Source of the DNA: Perkinsela sp. pyNocScin1
Lineage: Eukaryota > Euglenozoa > Kinetoplastea > Prokinetoplastida > Perkinselidae
NCBI GenBank assembly: GCA_964019655.1
Contig: CAXHTR010000001.1
Location: 620,001 to 684,000, forward strand
Length of the DNA stretch: 64,000 bases
Direction of reading: 5' to 3'
Part shown: positions 1-9,588 of the stretch, piece by piece
How positions within the stretch are numbered: the stretch's first letter is position 1
Layout of the letters: every line of letters starts with the position of its first letter
The notes under the pieces: model-generated
The model's database searches: none
What the model was told of the DNA's origin: nothing
What the model saw: only the letters and a program-made list of their open reading frames with translations
Made by a program: the position numbers and the translations under genes

Positions 1-105
1 GCTGTTTCTGCGCAGGGCATACCCAGAATTTCCCTCGACGAGGATAAATTTGGGAACATCATCAATACTGATGGGGAGAATATTTCCGGATTATGTTTTG
101 AATGA
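1..105 (+). CDS. LRR protein, C-terminal end only (cut by window edge)
   Basis: Frame 1 is open from the window edge to a TGA at 103-105 and gives 34 residues. The end, with NIINTDGEN near its middle, matches the terminal cap of class A LRR proteins in this window, for example NIERVVDTNGDDF at the end of the gene at 7410. The repeats themselves lie outside the window. The assignment rests on this short tail and is therefore tentative. Confidence 0.5.
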   Translation, partial: AVSAQGIPRISLDEDKFGNIINTDGENISGLCFE

Positions 106-547
106 AAGGCATGTTAAGAGCGAATTTAGAATACTGCAAAGCGTGAGATTAGTATTCACTGAGCAAATAGAAATAGGAAGATTGAGATTCGACGAAATAG
201 TAAAAAAGTGCAATATTTTCGAGAGATATTTGTCTCGTAGCTCTTACTTATCTTAAGTAGAACAGAATGTTTTAGTAGATGCACCAACTCATGAAATGAG
301 CCTTCGTACAAGACTTTTTCCCCTTTGGGATTCCCTCGATTACAAGAGACCGCATGAGAAACTTTGCTTATAACTCTCCGAATATTGAGAGAAAGCTTCC
401 CAAGATTGGGCCTGATACAGAGGTATTGACGCATAACCATGAATCATGCTGATTCTAAAAACCAAATTGTCCGAGTGTATTTACTTGATGTGCAAATACT
501 GTCTCCCTACTGTCCTTTTATATCAAATCTCCATATCTCTTCGCATA
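106..547. other. Intergenic, no supported gene
   Basis: AT-rich spacer. A 94-codon frame on the minus strand (156-440) has no family resemblance and looks like chance. Pyrimidine-rich sequence before 548 (about 498-545) may serve RNA processing of the next gene. Confidence 0.5.
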
Positions 548-1582
548 ATGCACTCTGCGTTTCATTTTCTCACTGCAGACATACCGGGTACCGGCCGCGT
601 CGACATGGAAAGCTTCTCAACCCAAACACGCATGGAGCTCCTCGTGGCCGACACTGCCGATATCGCCATATTTCATCGAAACACTGGCGAGTATCTCGAC
701 ATTGCCCATTGGCCAGGTTTAATCATTGACGAACTATCTGGAGATATCACGAGTATCAATTGGAATTCCATTTGGGCGCAGAAGGGCTCTATGGACATCC
801 GTTGGCTCCCGCAGTCCCTCACGCACTGCGCCATAACACAGAATCATCTGAAGGGGTCTCTCGACCTCGAAGCACTCCCGGCTAACCTTTTTGATTTGAA
901 TCTATCAAAGAACAACTTTTCGGGCGATATCTGCCTTGGAAATATTCCAGCAACGCTCATACATTTAAATCTCTCGTACAATTTGCTCACAGGGAGTATC
1001 GACCCACGCAGGCTGCCAAAATCTATTGAGCGCGTCAATCTTCAAGTCAATCAATTTCGAGGGTCTATAGCAGTCAATGCGCTTCCCAACACACTACAAA
1101 TTCTCAATCTCCATGACAATCAGCTTGACGGAAAAGTTGACTTCCGACCGATGCCGAGTTCCATGGAGAGTTTATACCTCAGCACGAACGAATTTGAGGG
1201 ATCCCTCAAATTTGCCGACCTCCCGCAAGATCTCATTATGTTCTGCATGTCGCACAATGCGCTCAGCGGGTCTCTCATTCTCACGAATTTGCCGTACAGA
1301 ATCGAGCGAGTCGACATCGGCAACAATCTTTTCTGCGGCAGCGTCGACCTGCGCTTTCTGCCGGACTTCCTCGAGTTTCTGGACCTGAGCTCGAACAAGA
1401 TCGATGGGAAAGTCTTTGTGCACGAGTTCTGTGAGAATTTATTTACGATCAGCCTGCAGGGCAACCCGATAGAGGGCGTTTTTAAAAAGCCGAGCAACAA
1501 GGTGATGTATGTGCTTCCAGGAAACGCCCCAGAGTATATGCACTTAGTCCTCGACGAAAGTGAGGTAGAGCGAATGTGGTAA
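548..1582 (+). CDS. Secreted class A LRR protein, about 10 repeats
   Basis: A 344-residue protein. I chose the ATG at 548 because it begins a short hydrophobic leader (MHSAFHFLTAD) like that of the paralogs; an in-frame ATG at 446 would put an unrelated polar and hydrophobic extension in front. The cap follows (GRVD, RMELLV, then HWPGLI), then about ten 23-residue repeats with N at the turn position (NNFSG, NQFRG, NEFEG). The tail is unusual for the class: instead of a VVDxxG cap it ends acidic (DESEVERMW). It lacks a membrane anchor, so secretion as a soluble binding protein is inferred; the ligand is unknown. Confidence 0.85.
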   Translation: MHSAFHFLTADIPGTGRVDMESFSTQTRMELLVADTADIAIFHRNTGEYLDIAHWPGLIIDELSGDITSINWNSIWAQKGSMDIRWLPQSLTHCAITQNHLKGSLDLEALPANLFDLNLSKNNFSGDICLGNIPATLIHLNLSYNLLTGSIDPRRLPKSIERVNLQVNQFRGSIAVNALPNTLQILNLHDNQLDGKVDFRPMPSSMESLYLSTNEFEGSLKFADLPQDLIMFCMSHNALSGSLILTNLPYRIERVDIGNNLFCGSVDLRFLPDFLEFLDLSSNKIDGKVFVHEFCENLFTISLQGNPIEGVFKKPSNKVMYVLPGNAPEYMHLVLDESEVERMW

Positions 1583-2041
1583 TTGGGCTTTGCGATATTG
1601 GTAGGGATAGAACAAAGGACTTCGACCATTCCTGAATTTTATGAATTTTAAGATATTGAGTAATTTTTCTTCAGAAAGGTATCATTGGCAAGATGGGTGT
1701 AATTTTCACAATTTTCTAGATGAGATCTTCATTGTACAATGAGTAGTATGCAGCCATAAAATGAGCAAAGGTAAAAAATTCAGTTTGCACATCTTAAAAA
1801 TGATGATAATGAATAATTTTCTCCAGTTTAAAATTCAAATGAATAATCTATCAGGCGAGAAAATTCATTCTGAAAAATCATGTCAGCAAGAGGTGATTTC
1901 ATAGACTTACACAAGTATTCTCAGGGGACATAGAGAGAAATACAGCGTATTTTGCGCATAGTTTCTCAACTTTGTGAAATCCTACTTGTTATGACGAACC
2001 AACCATCATCGCTTTCCTATTCTTCACACATTGACATAAAA
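1583..2041 (+). other. Intergenic, possible single-repeat LRR relic
   Basis: The spacer is AT-rich. At about 1822-1884 one frame reads LQFKIQMNNLSGEKI, which fits the LxxLxIxxNxLSGE core of one repeat, with stops close on either side. This may be a decayed repeat or chance. Nothing else is seen. Confidence 0.25.
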
Positions 2042-2833
2042 ATGCATACAATCTTCGCTATCCTCCCAGCCTCCACTGCAGACTGCATCGGTAAAATTGA
2101 CATCCAATCCCTTTCCGATCAGACCCGCATGGAGCTCCTCTTCAGCGGCCTCGACGACAAGCGCGGCATGGTGGACGAACATGGAGAATTCTATTCTATC
2201 CTGGCATGAAAAGCGCTTCAGTTCGACGATGATGACAACGTTCAGAAGATTTATGTCACTGTTCAAGATGAGACAATGTGGGTGCGACCCTTCGACGACC
2301 ACGAGCCTGGCGGTTCCATTGACTTACAGTTCATCCCCGAGACTGTGACTGATTTCGCAGTGACTTCGATGGAGCTGCATGGAACTGTCGAAACGCGCCA
2401 GCTCCCAAAGGAACTTGATATCCTCAGCATATCGCGGAACAATTTTACGGGGACTTTTGACCTCTCCGGGCTGCCGCCGGGCATCTCTGAAGTCTTCATC
2501 GATTCCAATCGTCTCTCGGGCTCAATCGACCTGCCGAGCGCACCAAAGCTTCTTCGGCGCCTGAACGCAGGAGAAAATTGTTTTTCAGACTCTATCGACC
2601 TGACACAGCTCTGCGATCCTATTTCGCACATTCTGCTCGGGGGCAACCAGCTTTCGGGCACAATTGACCTCAGCTGTATTCCACCTTCGCTTCTCTCCTT
2701 GTACCTGATCAATAACAAGTTTTCGCAAGATGCGGTGAGGTATGAGGCATTCACGTCGACGCATCGGCGTTCAAGGAACTCGTGCAAGGCAGCGATACGC
2801 CTCTCCATACGAGCCAAAGAGGCAATCTTGTGA
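2042..2833 (+). pseudogene. Class A LRR gene interrupted by an in-frame TGA
   Basis: The ATG at 2042 opens a signal peptide (MHTIFAILPASTAD) and a normal class A cap (IGKID, RMELL). The frame meets TGA at 2207-2209 and then continues in the same frame with QFDDDDNVQKI, GGSIDLQF and five or six LRRs to 2833. Aligned residue for residue with the gene at 3434, the TGA falls on the conserved cap tryptophan (GNFFDVRKW against GEFYSILA-stop), so a TGG to TGA change is the simplest reading. The C-terminal 35 residues look off-family, and a neighbouring frame from about 2748 to a TAG near 2860 reads like a truer tail, suggesting an extra frameshift. A readthrough gene is possible but less likely. Confidence 0.75.
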
Positions 2834-2924
2834 CGATTACAGCGAAGCGAACCTAGCATATAGTTCGCATTAAGTGGTAGATTTTAGTTAAGTTTAGTGA
2901 TTGAATAGTTCGCACCTACTTTGC

Positions 2925-3221
2925 TCTCTCTTGTCAACATCAAGCGCATTTACCTGTCACAGCGTCAGGAATGTAAAATGCCATGAGTATATAGCAAAGA
3001 TAAAGGATCATATTGATCCAAATTTAAGACCAACCATGCTAAAAATCCTGCATTGGAGAGATGGGAATTATTTCAGCGAGTTTCAAGCCCCATTCTGGAG
3101 TGTAAAATACTTTGGAACAATTTCTTTGGCTAATCTGTCGAGATCAGAAACCAAATCGACGTCTTATAGAGCTGACTTCGAAATACTTAATCCTTATGCA
3201 TCTGTCCCCTCTGCACGCTGA
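2925..3221 (+). pseudogene. Decayed N-terminal part of a class B LRR gene
   Basis: An open frame without an ATG at its start contains IKDHIDPNLRPTMLKIL followed by a polar stretch. This matches the segment just after the signal peptide in class B proteins (MIQHIRPDIKNSI in the gene at 5961-6665, LRDINPHFIAYL in that at 20552). The preceding residues (LLCSLLSTSSAF) would be the leader. No LRRs follow. It is most simply a truncated relic, although the similarity is short. Confidence 0.35.
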
Positions 3222-3433
3222 GAATGCGTATTTTAAATGCAGTTGATAAAGAAAATGAAAATGCTTTTCAGTGATGAAACATCTCATCTACAAAATGCCG
3301 TCTGTTGAGATTAACGATTGCGTTTCCGATACATCGGAGTATATCGGAGGTAATTTTGTCTCTTTATCGCACTTCACCTCCACTATGAATCACCTCCGCT
3401 ATCTTCCATAATTTCTTCGCATTCCAACTCAAA
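3222..3433 (+). other. Short spacer with an imperfect hairpin
   Basis: TCCGATA at 3325-3331 pairs with TATCGGA at 3342-3348, leaving a 10-base loop about 85 bases upstream of the next ATG. A pyrimidine-rich stretch lies at 3362-3425. No role can be shown. Confidence 0.3.
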
Positions 3434-4363
3434 ATGACCTTCACCATTTCATCCCTCTTATTCATCGATTCTCAGATCGGAAAGGTTGACGCACTGATGC
3501 TCTCAGACCAAACACGCATGGAGCTCCTCGTGCAGGACCTGAAAGGCGAGGGTTTTTTCAGAGACAAGTTGGGGAACTTTTTCGATGTGCGCAAATGGTT
3601 CTGCGTGCATTGCGACGAGGATGGAAACGTGAAGCGCATTGAGTGGATAGCGCCTGACGACTTCAGCTGGGAGCTCGAGGGGACTGTGCACATGGAGTGG
3701 CTCCCGCCTTCTGTTGTGCTCGTGAGTATCGCTGAGTTTGACCTTTCCGGGTCGTTGGACTTGACAGCGCTGCCACCAACGCTCGAGCAGTTCAATATCA
3801 GCCGGAACAAGATGAAGGGCTCGTGCGACTTGCGGAGCCTCCCGCAGCCACTCTGGCGATTTTCGATCTGTGGGAACAAATTCTATGGGTCTATTGACCT
3901 GCAGCATTTGCCTCCGATGCTTTCAAATTTAGACCTCTCGCACAACGAACTCGTCGGGACTGTTGAACTCCGTGGCCTCCCGGATTCAGTCAACTATCTG
4001 TACCTCAACGACAATAAGCTGTGTGGGGATATTGACTTAGGTGCACTCCCGCGCTATCTTTCCTATTTGCACCTCGAGCGCAACGGATTTACGGGAGAAG
4101 TCAACCTCTCGGACTTGCCGAATTTTTTGAATTATCTCCACTTAAATTCAAACCAAATAACAAAGGTGCGCGCGCCGAAGGACTTTCCGTACAGCTTGAA
4201 GCAGGTCAATTTGGCGAATAATGTGATCCGCGGCGTCATCAAATTCGGGAAAGTCTTTGGAACGAGCATCAATCTCGAGGGGAATCCGGCCCACGCAGTG
4301 TACGTCGACGGAGAGAAGCAGAATGGTTTGAAGATAAATGCAATGCAGTCCGTTGGTATGTAG
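3434..4363 (+). CDS. Secreted class A LRR protein, about 9 repeats
   Basis: A 309-residue protein. The start is fixed by a short leader (MTFTISSLLFIDSQ) directly before the IGKVD and RMELLVQDL cap signature. The cap tryptophan is present in VRKWF, unlike in the otherwise similar upstream pseudogene. About nine repeats follow (NKMKG, NKFYG, NELVG, NKLCG, NGFTG, NQITK, NVIRG). The tail reads HAVYVDGEKQNGL, a diverged form of the VVDxxG end. With the gene at 548 and the pseudogene at 2042 it forms a head-to-tail tandem of class A copies. Confidence 0.88.
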   Translation: MTFTISSLLFIDSQIGKVDALMLSDQTRMELLVQDLKGEGFFRDKLGNFFDVRKWFCVHCDEDGNVKRIEWIAPDDFSWELEGTVHMEWLPPSVVLVSIAEFDLSGSLDLTALPPTLEQFNISRNKMKGSCDLRSLPQPLWRFSICGNKFYGSIDLQHLPPMLSNLDLSHNELVGTVELRGLPDSVNYLYLNDNKLCGDIDLGALPRYLSYLHLERNGFTGEVNLSDLPNFLNYLHLNSNQITKVRAPKDFPYSLKQVNLANNVIRGVIKFGKVFGTSINLEGNPAHAVYVDGEKQNGLKINAMQSVGM

Positions 4364-4797
4364 GGGTGCACAGGTAGATCATTCAAATGTAGATTATCGA
4401 AAGTACAGTATCAGTATTGAAAATAGATCGAAAAGTTTAGAAAATATCATCAGTCAAAGAGCAGATCAAGGGGCACTGAAAAGAGATCGGTAGTGGTCAT
4501 CATTCTTGGTTGGTGAATTCTTTTGAAAGCTCTGCACTGGCCACGTAAAAAGGATCTATAATCCCACTTTTGTTGAGAGCTGTACCAACAGAGTGTCGCG
4601 CGGGATGAGAAAGTGTATTCACTTCTCTATTTCAATGCTTCGAATAAGTGGCATTCGACTTTCTAGGTCCACATCACAGAAAATGCTGCCATATGATGCC
4701 AGCCTGAGACACCAAGCTCTACTTTCATGTATGGCAAAGAATTTTATCTCAAATTCACGTATGTTTTCGCTTCTTCGCTTCCCTTAATCATCTAGTG
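4364..4797. other. Intergenic, nothing recognised
   Basis: A pyrimidine-rich run (about 4765-4790, ending in tctAG at 4791-4795) just before the next ATG is a plausible spliced-leader acceptor. No gene is supported. Confidence 0.4.
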
Positions 4798-5406
4798 ATG
4801 CTTGTCCTCTTCTTCGCTGACACCGCAGTTCAAGAAAACACCAAGCTTTTGTATCAACAGATGTGCATGGAGCGAGTACTCTGCAGCGATGAGCCACTCA
4901 GTATCCCAGCACTATGCGGCATGGAATTTATCCGTTGCAATGCAAAGAGCGAAATAATATCTATGCAGTGGACGGAGTACCGCGAACCGTGGGCGCTGGA
5001 GTGGCTACCACCCTCTCTGGGGTTTCTTTCACTCAGGTCGCAGCCACTCTTCCAGCACTTGAACACGCGAAATCTCCCACGAGGCCTGTACACGATCAAC
5101 TTTGAATTCTGTGGGATCTACGGGACGGTCGACCTCACGGCGCTCCCGCCGGCGCTCGAGCTGCTCTACCTCAACCGCAATGCCATACGAGGGACAGTGT
5201 CGCTCCTACGCCTGCCACAGAGACTTGAGCACATAAATCTTTCGCTCAATCGAATTTCGGTTGTGTTTGTATCGAACGAGCTTCTTCCAAAGACGCTGGA
5301 GGCGATCTATCTCCGGCCGCACAAGCGCAAGCGGCGAATCCACTGTATTTCCCTCGATGGTACGGAAGTCGACGAGCGCATTGTCGTTCAAGCAGCGACG
5401 ACGTAA
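4798..5406 (+). CDS. Secreted class B LRR protein (DGxxxDxR end)
   Basis: A 202-residue protein. The ATG at 4798 starts the leader MLVLFFADTA; the GTG one codon earlier is ignored. The cap has two cysteines near ALCGMEFIRC instead of the CxWxGVxC pair. The strand RNLPRGL corresponds to the TR-x-LPR element, followed by about four repeats (GIYGTVDL, NAIRGTVSL, NRISVV). The end LPKTLEAIYL, basic residues, then SLDGTEVDERI is shared with the genes at 8685 and 16800, which defines a subgroup. An AG at 4794-4795 lies two bases before the start. Confidence 0.82.
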   Translation: MLVLFFADTAVQENTKLLYQQMCMERVLCSDEPLSIPALCGMEFIRCNAKSEIISMQWTEYREPWALEWLPPSLGFLSLRSQPLFQHLNTRNLPRGLYTINFEFCGIYGTVDLTALPPALELLYLNRNAIRGTVSLLRLPQRLEHINLSLNRISVVFVSNELLPKTLEAIYLRPHKRKRRIHCISLDGTEVDERIVVQAATT

Positions 5407-5960
5407 TGATGGATGAGGTAGATGTGTTCAGTCGATGTAATTCTCTATCAAATAGTTGTAAATTGGAAAGTGCCACCCATTTTTTTAGTGAAAGGCCAAA
5501 ACATTTGCGCTGGGCCTCTTGAAATGATGTATTTTCAAGAGAAGCACCTTTCGTGCTTTTTAATAGACGGAGAAATGATGGCAGTACGATCGAAATTTTT
5601 TTCTGTGGACTATCGCTTCAATTGGTAGAAAGCTATCAAGACCCTCAAGAAAATCTTCATTTTGTACGAATGCGTGAAACGAAATACGGATATCGGCAAG
5701 AAGCATGCCCAAGGCATGTTGAGATCTTCGGCGAATGAATGAAGTTCAATCAGAATGATGAATAGGGATGAATTTGGATAGCCGTTTCGGTCAAATGAGG
5801 TCAATTGTTGTGATAAGTCATCTTCTATTCCTATGTATCTGATGAAACTGTAAGTCACGCCATTCCTATTCTAGAAAGGATACAAATACGTGTAAAGAGA
5901 TTACAGCATCCTTCTTCACTTGATGACTTTCACTTTCAGCGTTGATCCACTGCACAACCA
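5407..5960. other. Convergent intergenic region
   Basis: The + gene at 4798 and the - gene ending at 5961 converge here. Short frames of 61-82 codons on both strands show no family similarity. I see nothing to annotate. Confidence 0.5.
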
Positions 5961-6665
5961 TCAGATCACATCTATATCCACAACCCGATGACTCACAAAC
6001 GGTGCTCCGACCCCTGCTATTGCCTTCGCATCCTTCATTCGCTTGTTGATCGGCTTCATCGCTTTGACACCACAGCTGTGCACATTGATGTAGCTCATTC
6101 TCTCAGGGAGCTGTCCGTAGTACAGAACAGGCACACATATCGGGTTGGACGTGAGGCTTATCTCAATCATATTCGCCGGCAGTCGGTCGAGCGTTATATT
6201 ACCTGCAAACTCGTTCTCTCCAGCGATGAAATATTCCATGTGTGACGGGAGCGCGGAAAAGTCCAAATCCCCGTAGAATCTGTTGATCGATATGTCGACA
6301 GAACGAGCGGAGCGGGGCAGGCGGCGAATGGAGAAGCGGCGCCGCTGGTCTGAGTGGGTCAGCTGGATGACTTGTACAGTGCTTGGGGCCCACACGAGCG
6401 ATAACATGTGATAGAAGCTGTCGACAACGATTTCTTGAACGTGCGAAGAAGCGCAGCGGATGGTGAACTCGCTGTTGGCAACGCTATATGCCTTTCCCCA
6501 GTCGCAGGGGTCGTCGGCGCTGTCATTCGCTGTTATCGAATTCTTGATGTCGGGACGAATGTGCTGAATCATTCGAGTCATCAGCGTGCGCTCCAATTCC
6601 TTTGCTTCTTTCTGATGAGTAGATTGGTTGTCAGTACAGAAAGAGAGGAGAAGGAAAGTGTTCAT
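5961..6665 (-). CDS. Secreted class B LRR protein (LYYGxLP end)
   Basis: A 234-residue protein. The ATG at 6665 starts MNTFLLLSFCTDN, a typical leader; the longer frame to 6782 adds a non-conserved extension. The cap holds DDPCDWGKAY, a variant of the CxWxGV core. The RRLPRSA strand is followed by NRFYGDLDF, NEFAGNITL and NPICVPVLYYGQLPERM. The CGVKAMKP end and the final aspartate-rich DIDVI resemble the end of the gene at 52581-53294, its closest relative here. It lies alone on the minus strand between two plus-strand runs, which suggests local inversion or insertion. Confidence 0.85.
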   Translation of the reverse strand: MNTFLLLSFCTDNQSTHQKEAKELERTLMTRMIQHIRPDIKNSITANDSADDPCDWGKAYSVANSEFTIRCASSHVQEIVVDSFYHMLSLVWAPSTVQVIQLTHSDQRRRFSIRRLPRSARSVDISINRFYGDLDFSALPSHMEYFIAGENEFAGNITLDRLPANMIEISLTSNPICVPVLYYGQLPERMSYINVHSCGVKAMKPINKRMKDAKAIAGVGAPFVSHRVVDIDVI

Positions 6666-6762
6666 GCGTAATTTTTCAAGGACGATACATTGGATTGAGA
6701 GTGATTCATTTTTGCAAACAAAAAAGTTGAAGCAAAGCGATAAATTGAGGCTCGGGGCATTT

Positions 6763-6950
6763 GAAGACGCTCGACCTCTCAATGAATCTCTTCAGCGGAG
6801 AAATACATCTCAATAGCCGCCAAGCCGGGCCTCGAGTATCTGCAGCTCAACAGAAACCAGTTTTCGGGGATTTTCTCTCTCGATATCCTCCGAGGAGGCC
6901 TGAAAGTCCTCAACCTCTCACACAACATGGTCCAGGGGCCAGAAAGCAAT
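6763..6950 (+). pseudogene. LRR relic, two repeats with a frameshift
   Basis: One frame gives LKTLDLSMNLFSGEIHLNS, and the next frame then gives KPGLEYLQLNRNQFSG and LKVLNLSHNMVQG. Joining them needs one single-base shift near 6818. No start, signal peptide or flanking repeats remain. The spacing between the cores is longer than the usual 23 residues (about 27), so the source may have been a more divergent LRR protein than the rest of the cluster. Confidence 0.65.
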
Positions 6951-6988
6951 CCCAGTGTTGGGGGATGCCGTATGACATGGTCATTTGA

Positions 6989-7409
6989 TTCATTGTTCTT
7001 TGCATGGTTATTCCGCTTCAATCAAACGAGCAGAACATAGAGTATTTTTATCAATATTTTAATCGAAAAGGCAAGCGATTTTCAGCTCTCAGTAGTGAAG
7101 AAAAGAAGTTCTCAGTGGTGGAGACCATAAATGTGTCTATGACAGCGCACATGCTTGTGAACAGGGCGATTCGTTTGCATACCCTTACAGGAGTAGTTCT
7201 CAAACAAGAATCTGCATTTTCATATCACATCACGAAAGCACTGATCGCCTTACTTTGCTTTGCACGCCCTCTCCTTCATCGCAGTAGAACTATTCAAACG
7301 TAATCATTGCCCTGCTTGGTGGACCTAGAGCAAGGCCTTGTCCCTGAGTGGCACATGAGCCATAAGCAGCATCCGGCATTTTTCTTTCTCACTCCACATT
7401 TATTATACG
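6989..7409. other. Intergenic, nothing recognised
   Basis: A 99-codon frame at 7004-7303 has no recognisable domain and no signal peptide. A pyrimidine-rich run precedes the ATG at 7410 (about 7376-7400). Confidence 0.4.
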
Positions 7410-8120
7410 ATGCACCTTCCCGCTATCCTCTCTACAGTCGACAGCTTCGTGCACCGCCCGGATTACAGTACATTCACCGACCAGACGCGCATGGAGCTCC
7501 TCGTGCGCGACATGAACTACGCCGAGCACTTTTGCACGGACGGCAGCTTCAAGGACCTGAAGCAGTGGCGTGGATTGGTCACATTGGACGGCGATGACGT
7601 CGTCTACATCTATCTTGGCGCCAATGACTTCACAAAACGCGGCGGGTCCATCGACTTCCGATGGCTGCCACCCAAGGTAACTTATGCCATCATCCGTGAT
7701 TTTGACCTCGAGGGCTCGCTTGAGACGGTCAAGCTCCCCGCAGCGCTCATCAATCTCAGCGTCGCCGACAACAAACTGGCTGGCGGCGTAGACTTCAAGC
7801 GGCTCCCGCCGGCGATGACGGACCTCTACATCCAGCACAACTGCTTCTCGGGGGAGGTCGACCTCGACGCGCTCCCGGCGCCGATGAAGTACCTCAACAT
7901 ATCGAATAACGCGTTTGAGGGGACTGTGTCGCTTACCAGTCTCCCGCCGGATATGACCGGTGTGACCCTCGAGCGCAACCCGTTCTCGGGGAATCTCGTG
8001 CTGTCGAACCTGCCAGTCCATCTCTCTTGGGTGTCCATCGGAGGGACGAACATCGAAAGGGTTGTCGACACGAACGGCGATGACTTCGAGACGAGGGTCA
8101 TCGAGCGGGGGTCTTTGTAG
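7410..8120 (+). CDS. Secreted class A LRR protein, 6 repeats
   Basis: A 236-residue protein, compact for class A. The leader MHLPAILSTVDS runs into RMELLVRDM and KQWRGL. The usual LGR-x-D element is altered to RPDYSTF. Six repeats follow (NKLAG, NCFSG, NAFEG, NPFSG and two flanking ones). The end NIERVVDTNGDDF is a textbook form of the class A terminal cap. An uninterrupted antisense frame of 386 codons runs across the gene, but it reads as a mirror of the repeat codons rather than a gene. Confidence 0.87.
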   Translation: MHLPAILSTVDSFVHRPDYSTFTDQTRMELLVRDMNYAEHFCTDGSFKDLKQWRGLVTLDGDDVVYIYLGANDFTKRGGSIDFRWLPPKVTYAIIRDFDLEGSLETVKLPAALINLSVADNKLAGGVDFKRLPPAMTDLYIQHNCFSGEVDLDALPAPMKYLNISNNAFEGTVSLTSLPPDMTGVTLERNPFSGNLVLSNLPVHLSWVSIGGTNIERVVDTNGDDFETRVIERGSL

Positions 8121-8226
8121 AGGATTCGCGTGCGTATAGCTCAATAGCTTAGTGTTTCGAGATGCATCTCGGCAGAAACTCGATGTCCTAACTTTTCGTA
8201 TTCTCATGCAGACTTTACAAATTTCA

Positions 8227-8640
8227 ATGCTCCAAGGCCTTCTCATCACTGCTGACCCATAGGGCTTAGGCAGGGTCGATCCCGCCTCTATGCCCGACCA
8301 GACGCTGCTGAAGCTTCTCGATTCCGACATCGAGAACACCACGGTGGTCCGCGACAAGGAAGGCGTTTTCCTCGACATTCTGTCGTGGGGTGGACTGACA
8401 TTCAGGGCGGGTGAAGTGACAGAAGTAAATTTCGCTGCAGAAATAAGCTTCGGTGACGACAACGAGGTCGAAGAAGGGCGATACATCCTTGAGCCAAAGG
8501 TAAGCATCGACCTCCGGCGGGTGCCGCGGGCTGTCCAATTCTTCAGCATAAGCGACCTCGACCTGCTCGGGAAAGTCGAGACCAGCGGCGTCTCAGAGGT
8601 CCTTGGGTGCTTTTACGTAAGGTCCAATAAATTTCCCGCG
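8227..8640 (+). pseudogene. Truncated class A LRR gene with in-frame TAG
   Basis: The ATG at 8227 opens MLQGLLITADP, then TAG at 8260-8262, then GLGRVDPASM in the same frame. The intact gene at 47079 reads SADDSGLGRFDPAML, so the stop replaces one residue between the signal peptide and the LGR-x-D element. The cap continues (LLKLLDSD, FLDILSWGGL) through one repeat-like unit to VRSNKF, where similarity ends. The next gene starts at 8685, so the 3' two thirds have been lost. The open frame after the TAG runs on to 8760, overlapping the next gene, but that part is not LRR. Confidence 0.75.
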
Positions 8641-8684
8641 TCACATCGTCAAATGCACATGAATTTTTATTCATTTAAATTTCA

Positions 8685-9437
8685 ATGCTCTCCTACATTT
8701 TCAGCACCTTTGACTCTATCGATGGAGCAGACATTACAAAGCGGCAGTTCCAATCCATGACAGCGGCTGTCGCCCACAAAAACGAATCTGACGCCATGTT
8801 CTACGAGTTCTTCGTCGAAGAAGACCTCGACCGAGGAAACGTGTGCAACTGGGCCGGTGTCGAGTGTGAAAACGACACAATCACCGGCTTGTCCTGGGTA
8901 AATTACCAGGGACTGGATGAGGTATGCTTCGAGTGGCTTCCATACACCGTCCGCAATGTGCACATTAAGTACATCGCCGTGAGCGAGCGCTTCGACACGC
9001 GGACCTTTCCGCGATCGCTCGAATACCTTTACATGGAGTTCGTCACGAAGCCAAGAGCCATCATCGGTAGCATGGATTTGTGCACATTGCCTGAGAAAAT
9101 GCAGGAACTGTACCTCTACCACACGCTGCTGACAGGGAAGATTAACCTTGCACATTTGCCGCCGACAATGCGCATCGTCACACTTCTGCATAGCGGCGTG
9201 AGGAAATTTTATGTTTCCAATGGGAATCTCCCCAAAGCGCTTGAATCTATCGTTATTGGGGAATTCAAGAAAAAATTTCAGATATTTTGCATTGATGGGC
9301 CGACAATCGACGCACGAGTGATAACCTCGGAGCACATGGGGACATCTGCGCGCCTTGTGCGATGGACGAATCGCATGCAGGAATTCGAGAGGCGTATCAT
9401 TGACCGCGAAGGGATACTGGATGATTTGTACTATTGA
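8685..9437 (+). CDS. Secreted class B LRR protein with C-terminal extension
   Basis: A 250-residue protein. The start gives a weak leader (MLSYIFSTFDS). The cap is clear: NVCNWAGVEC followed by ITGLSW. The TRTFPRSL strand, STMxLCTLPEKM-type repeats and LLTGKINL give about four LRRs. The end LPKALESIVI and IDGPTIDARVI places it with the genes at 4798 and 16800. About 45 extra residues follow, rich in R and E (RMQEFERRI), which the others lack. It begins inside the open frame trailing the pseudogene at 8227. Confidence 0.8.
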   Translation: MLSYIFSTFDSIDGADITKRQFQSMTAAVAHKNESDAMFYEFFVEEDLDRGNVCNWAGVECENDTITGLSWVNYQGLDEVCFEWLPYTVRNVHIKYIAVSERFDTRTFPRSLEYLYMEFVTKPRAIIGSMDLCTLPEKMQELYLYHTLLTGKINLAHLPPTMRIVTLLHSGVRKFYVSNGNLPKALESIVIGEFKKKFQIFCIDGPTIDARVITSEHMGTSARLVRWTNRMQEFERRIIDREGILDDLYY

Positions 9438-9588
9438 AGCATGGGGAGATAAAAGAATATGAATAATTGAATGGAAGTTTCGAATGGTGCAACGGATTTA
9501 CCTGGATATCTGCTCAAATCTTAAAAATCACTTTAACGATAAATAATTCACAAATGCACAACACACACACGCACGATCATAATGTACT

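Noticed and set aside
446-547. Upstream in-frame ATG for the gene at 548
   Set aside because: The added 34 residues are not conserved in any paralog and would move the signal peptide inside.
7389-8549. 386-codon antisense frame over the genes at 7410 and 8227
   Set aside because: It mirrors LRR codons on the sense strand, extends across a pseudogene boundary and has no signal peptide or family likeness. Antisense openness is a by-product of the repeated codon pattern.
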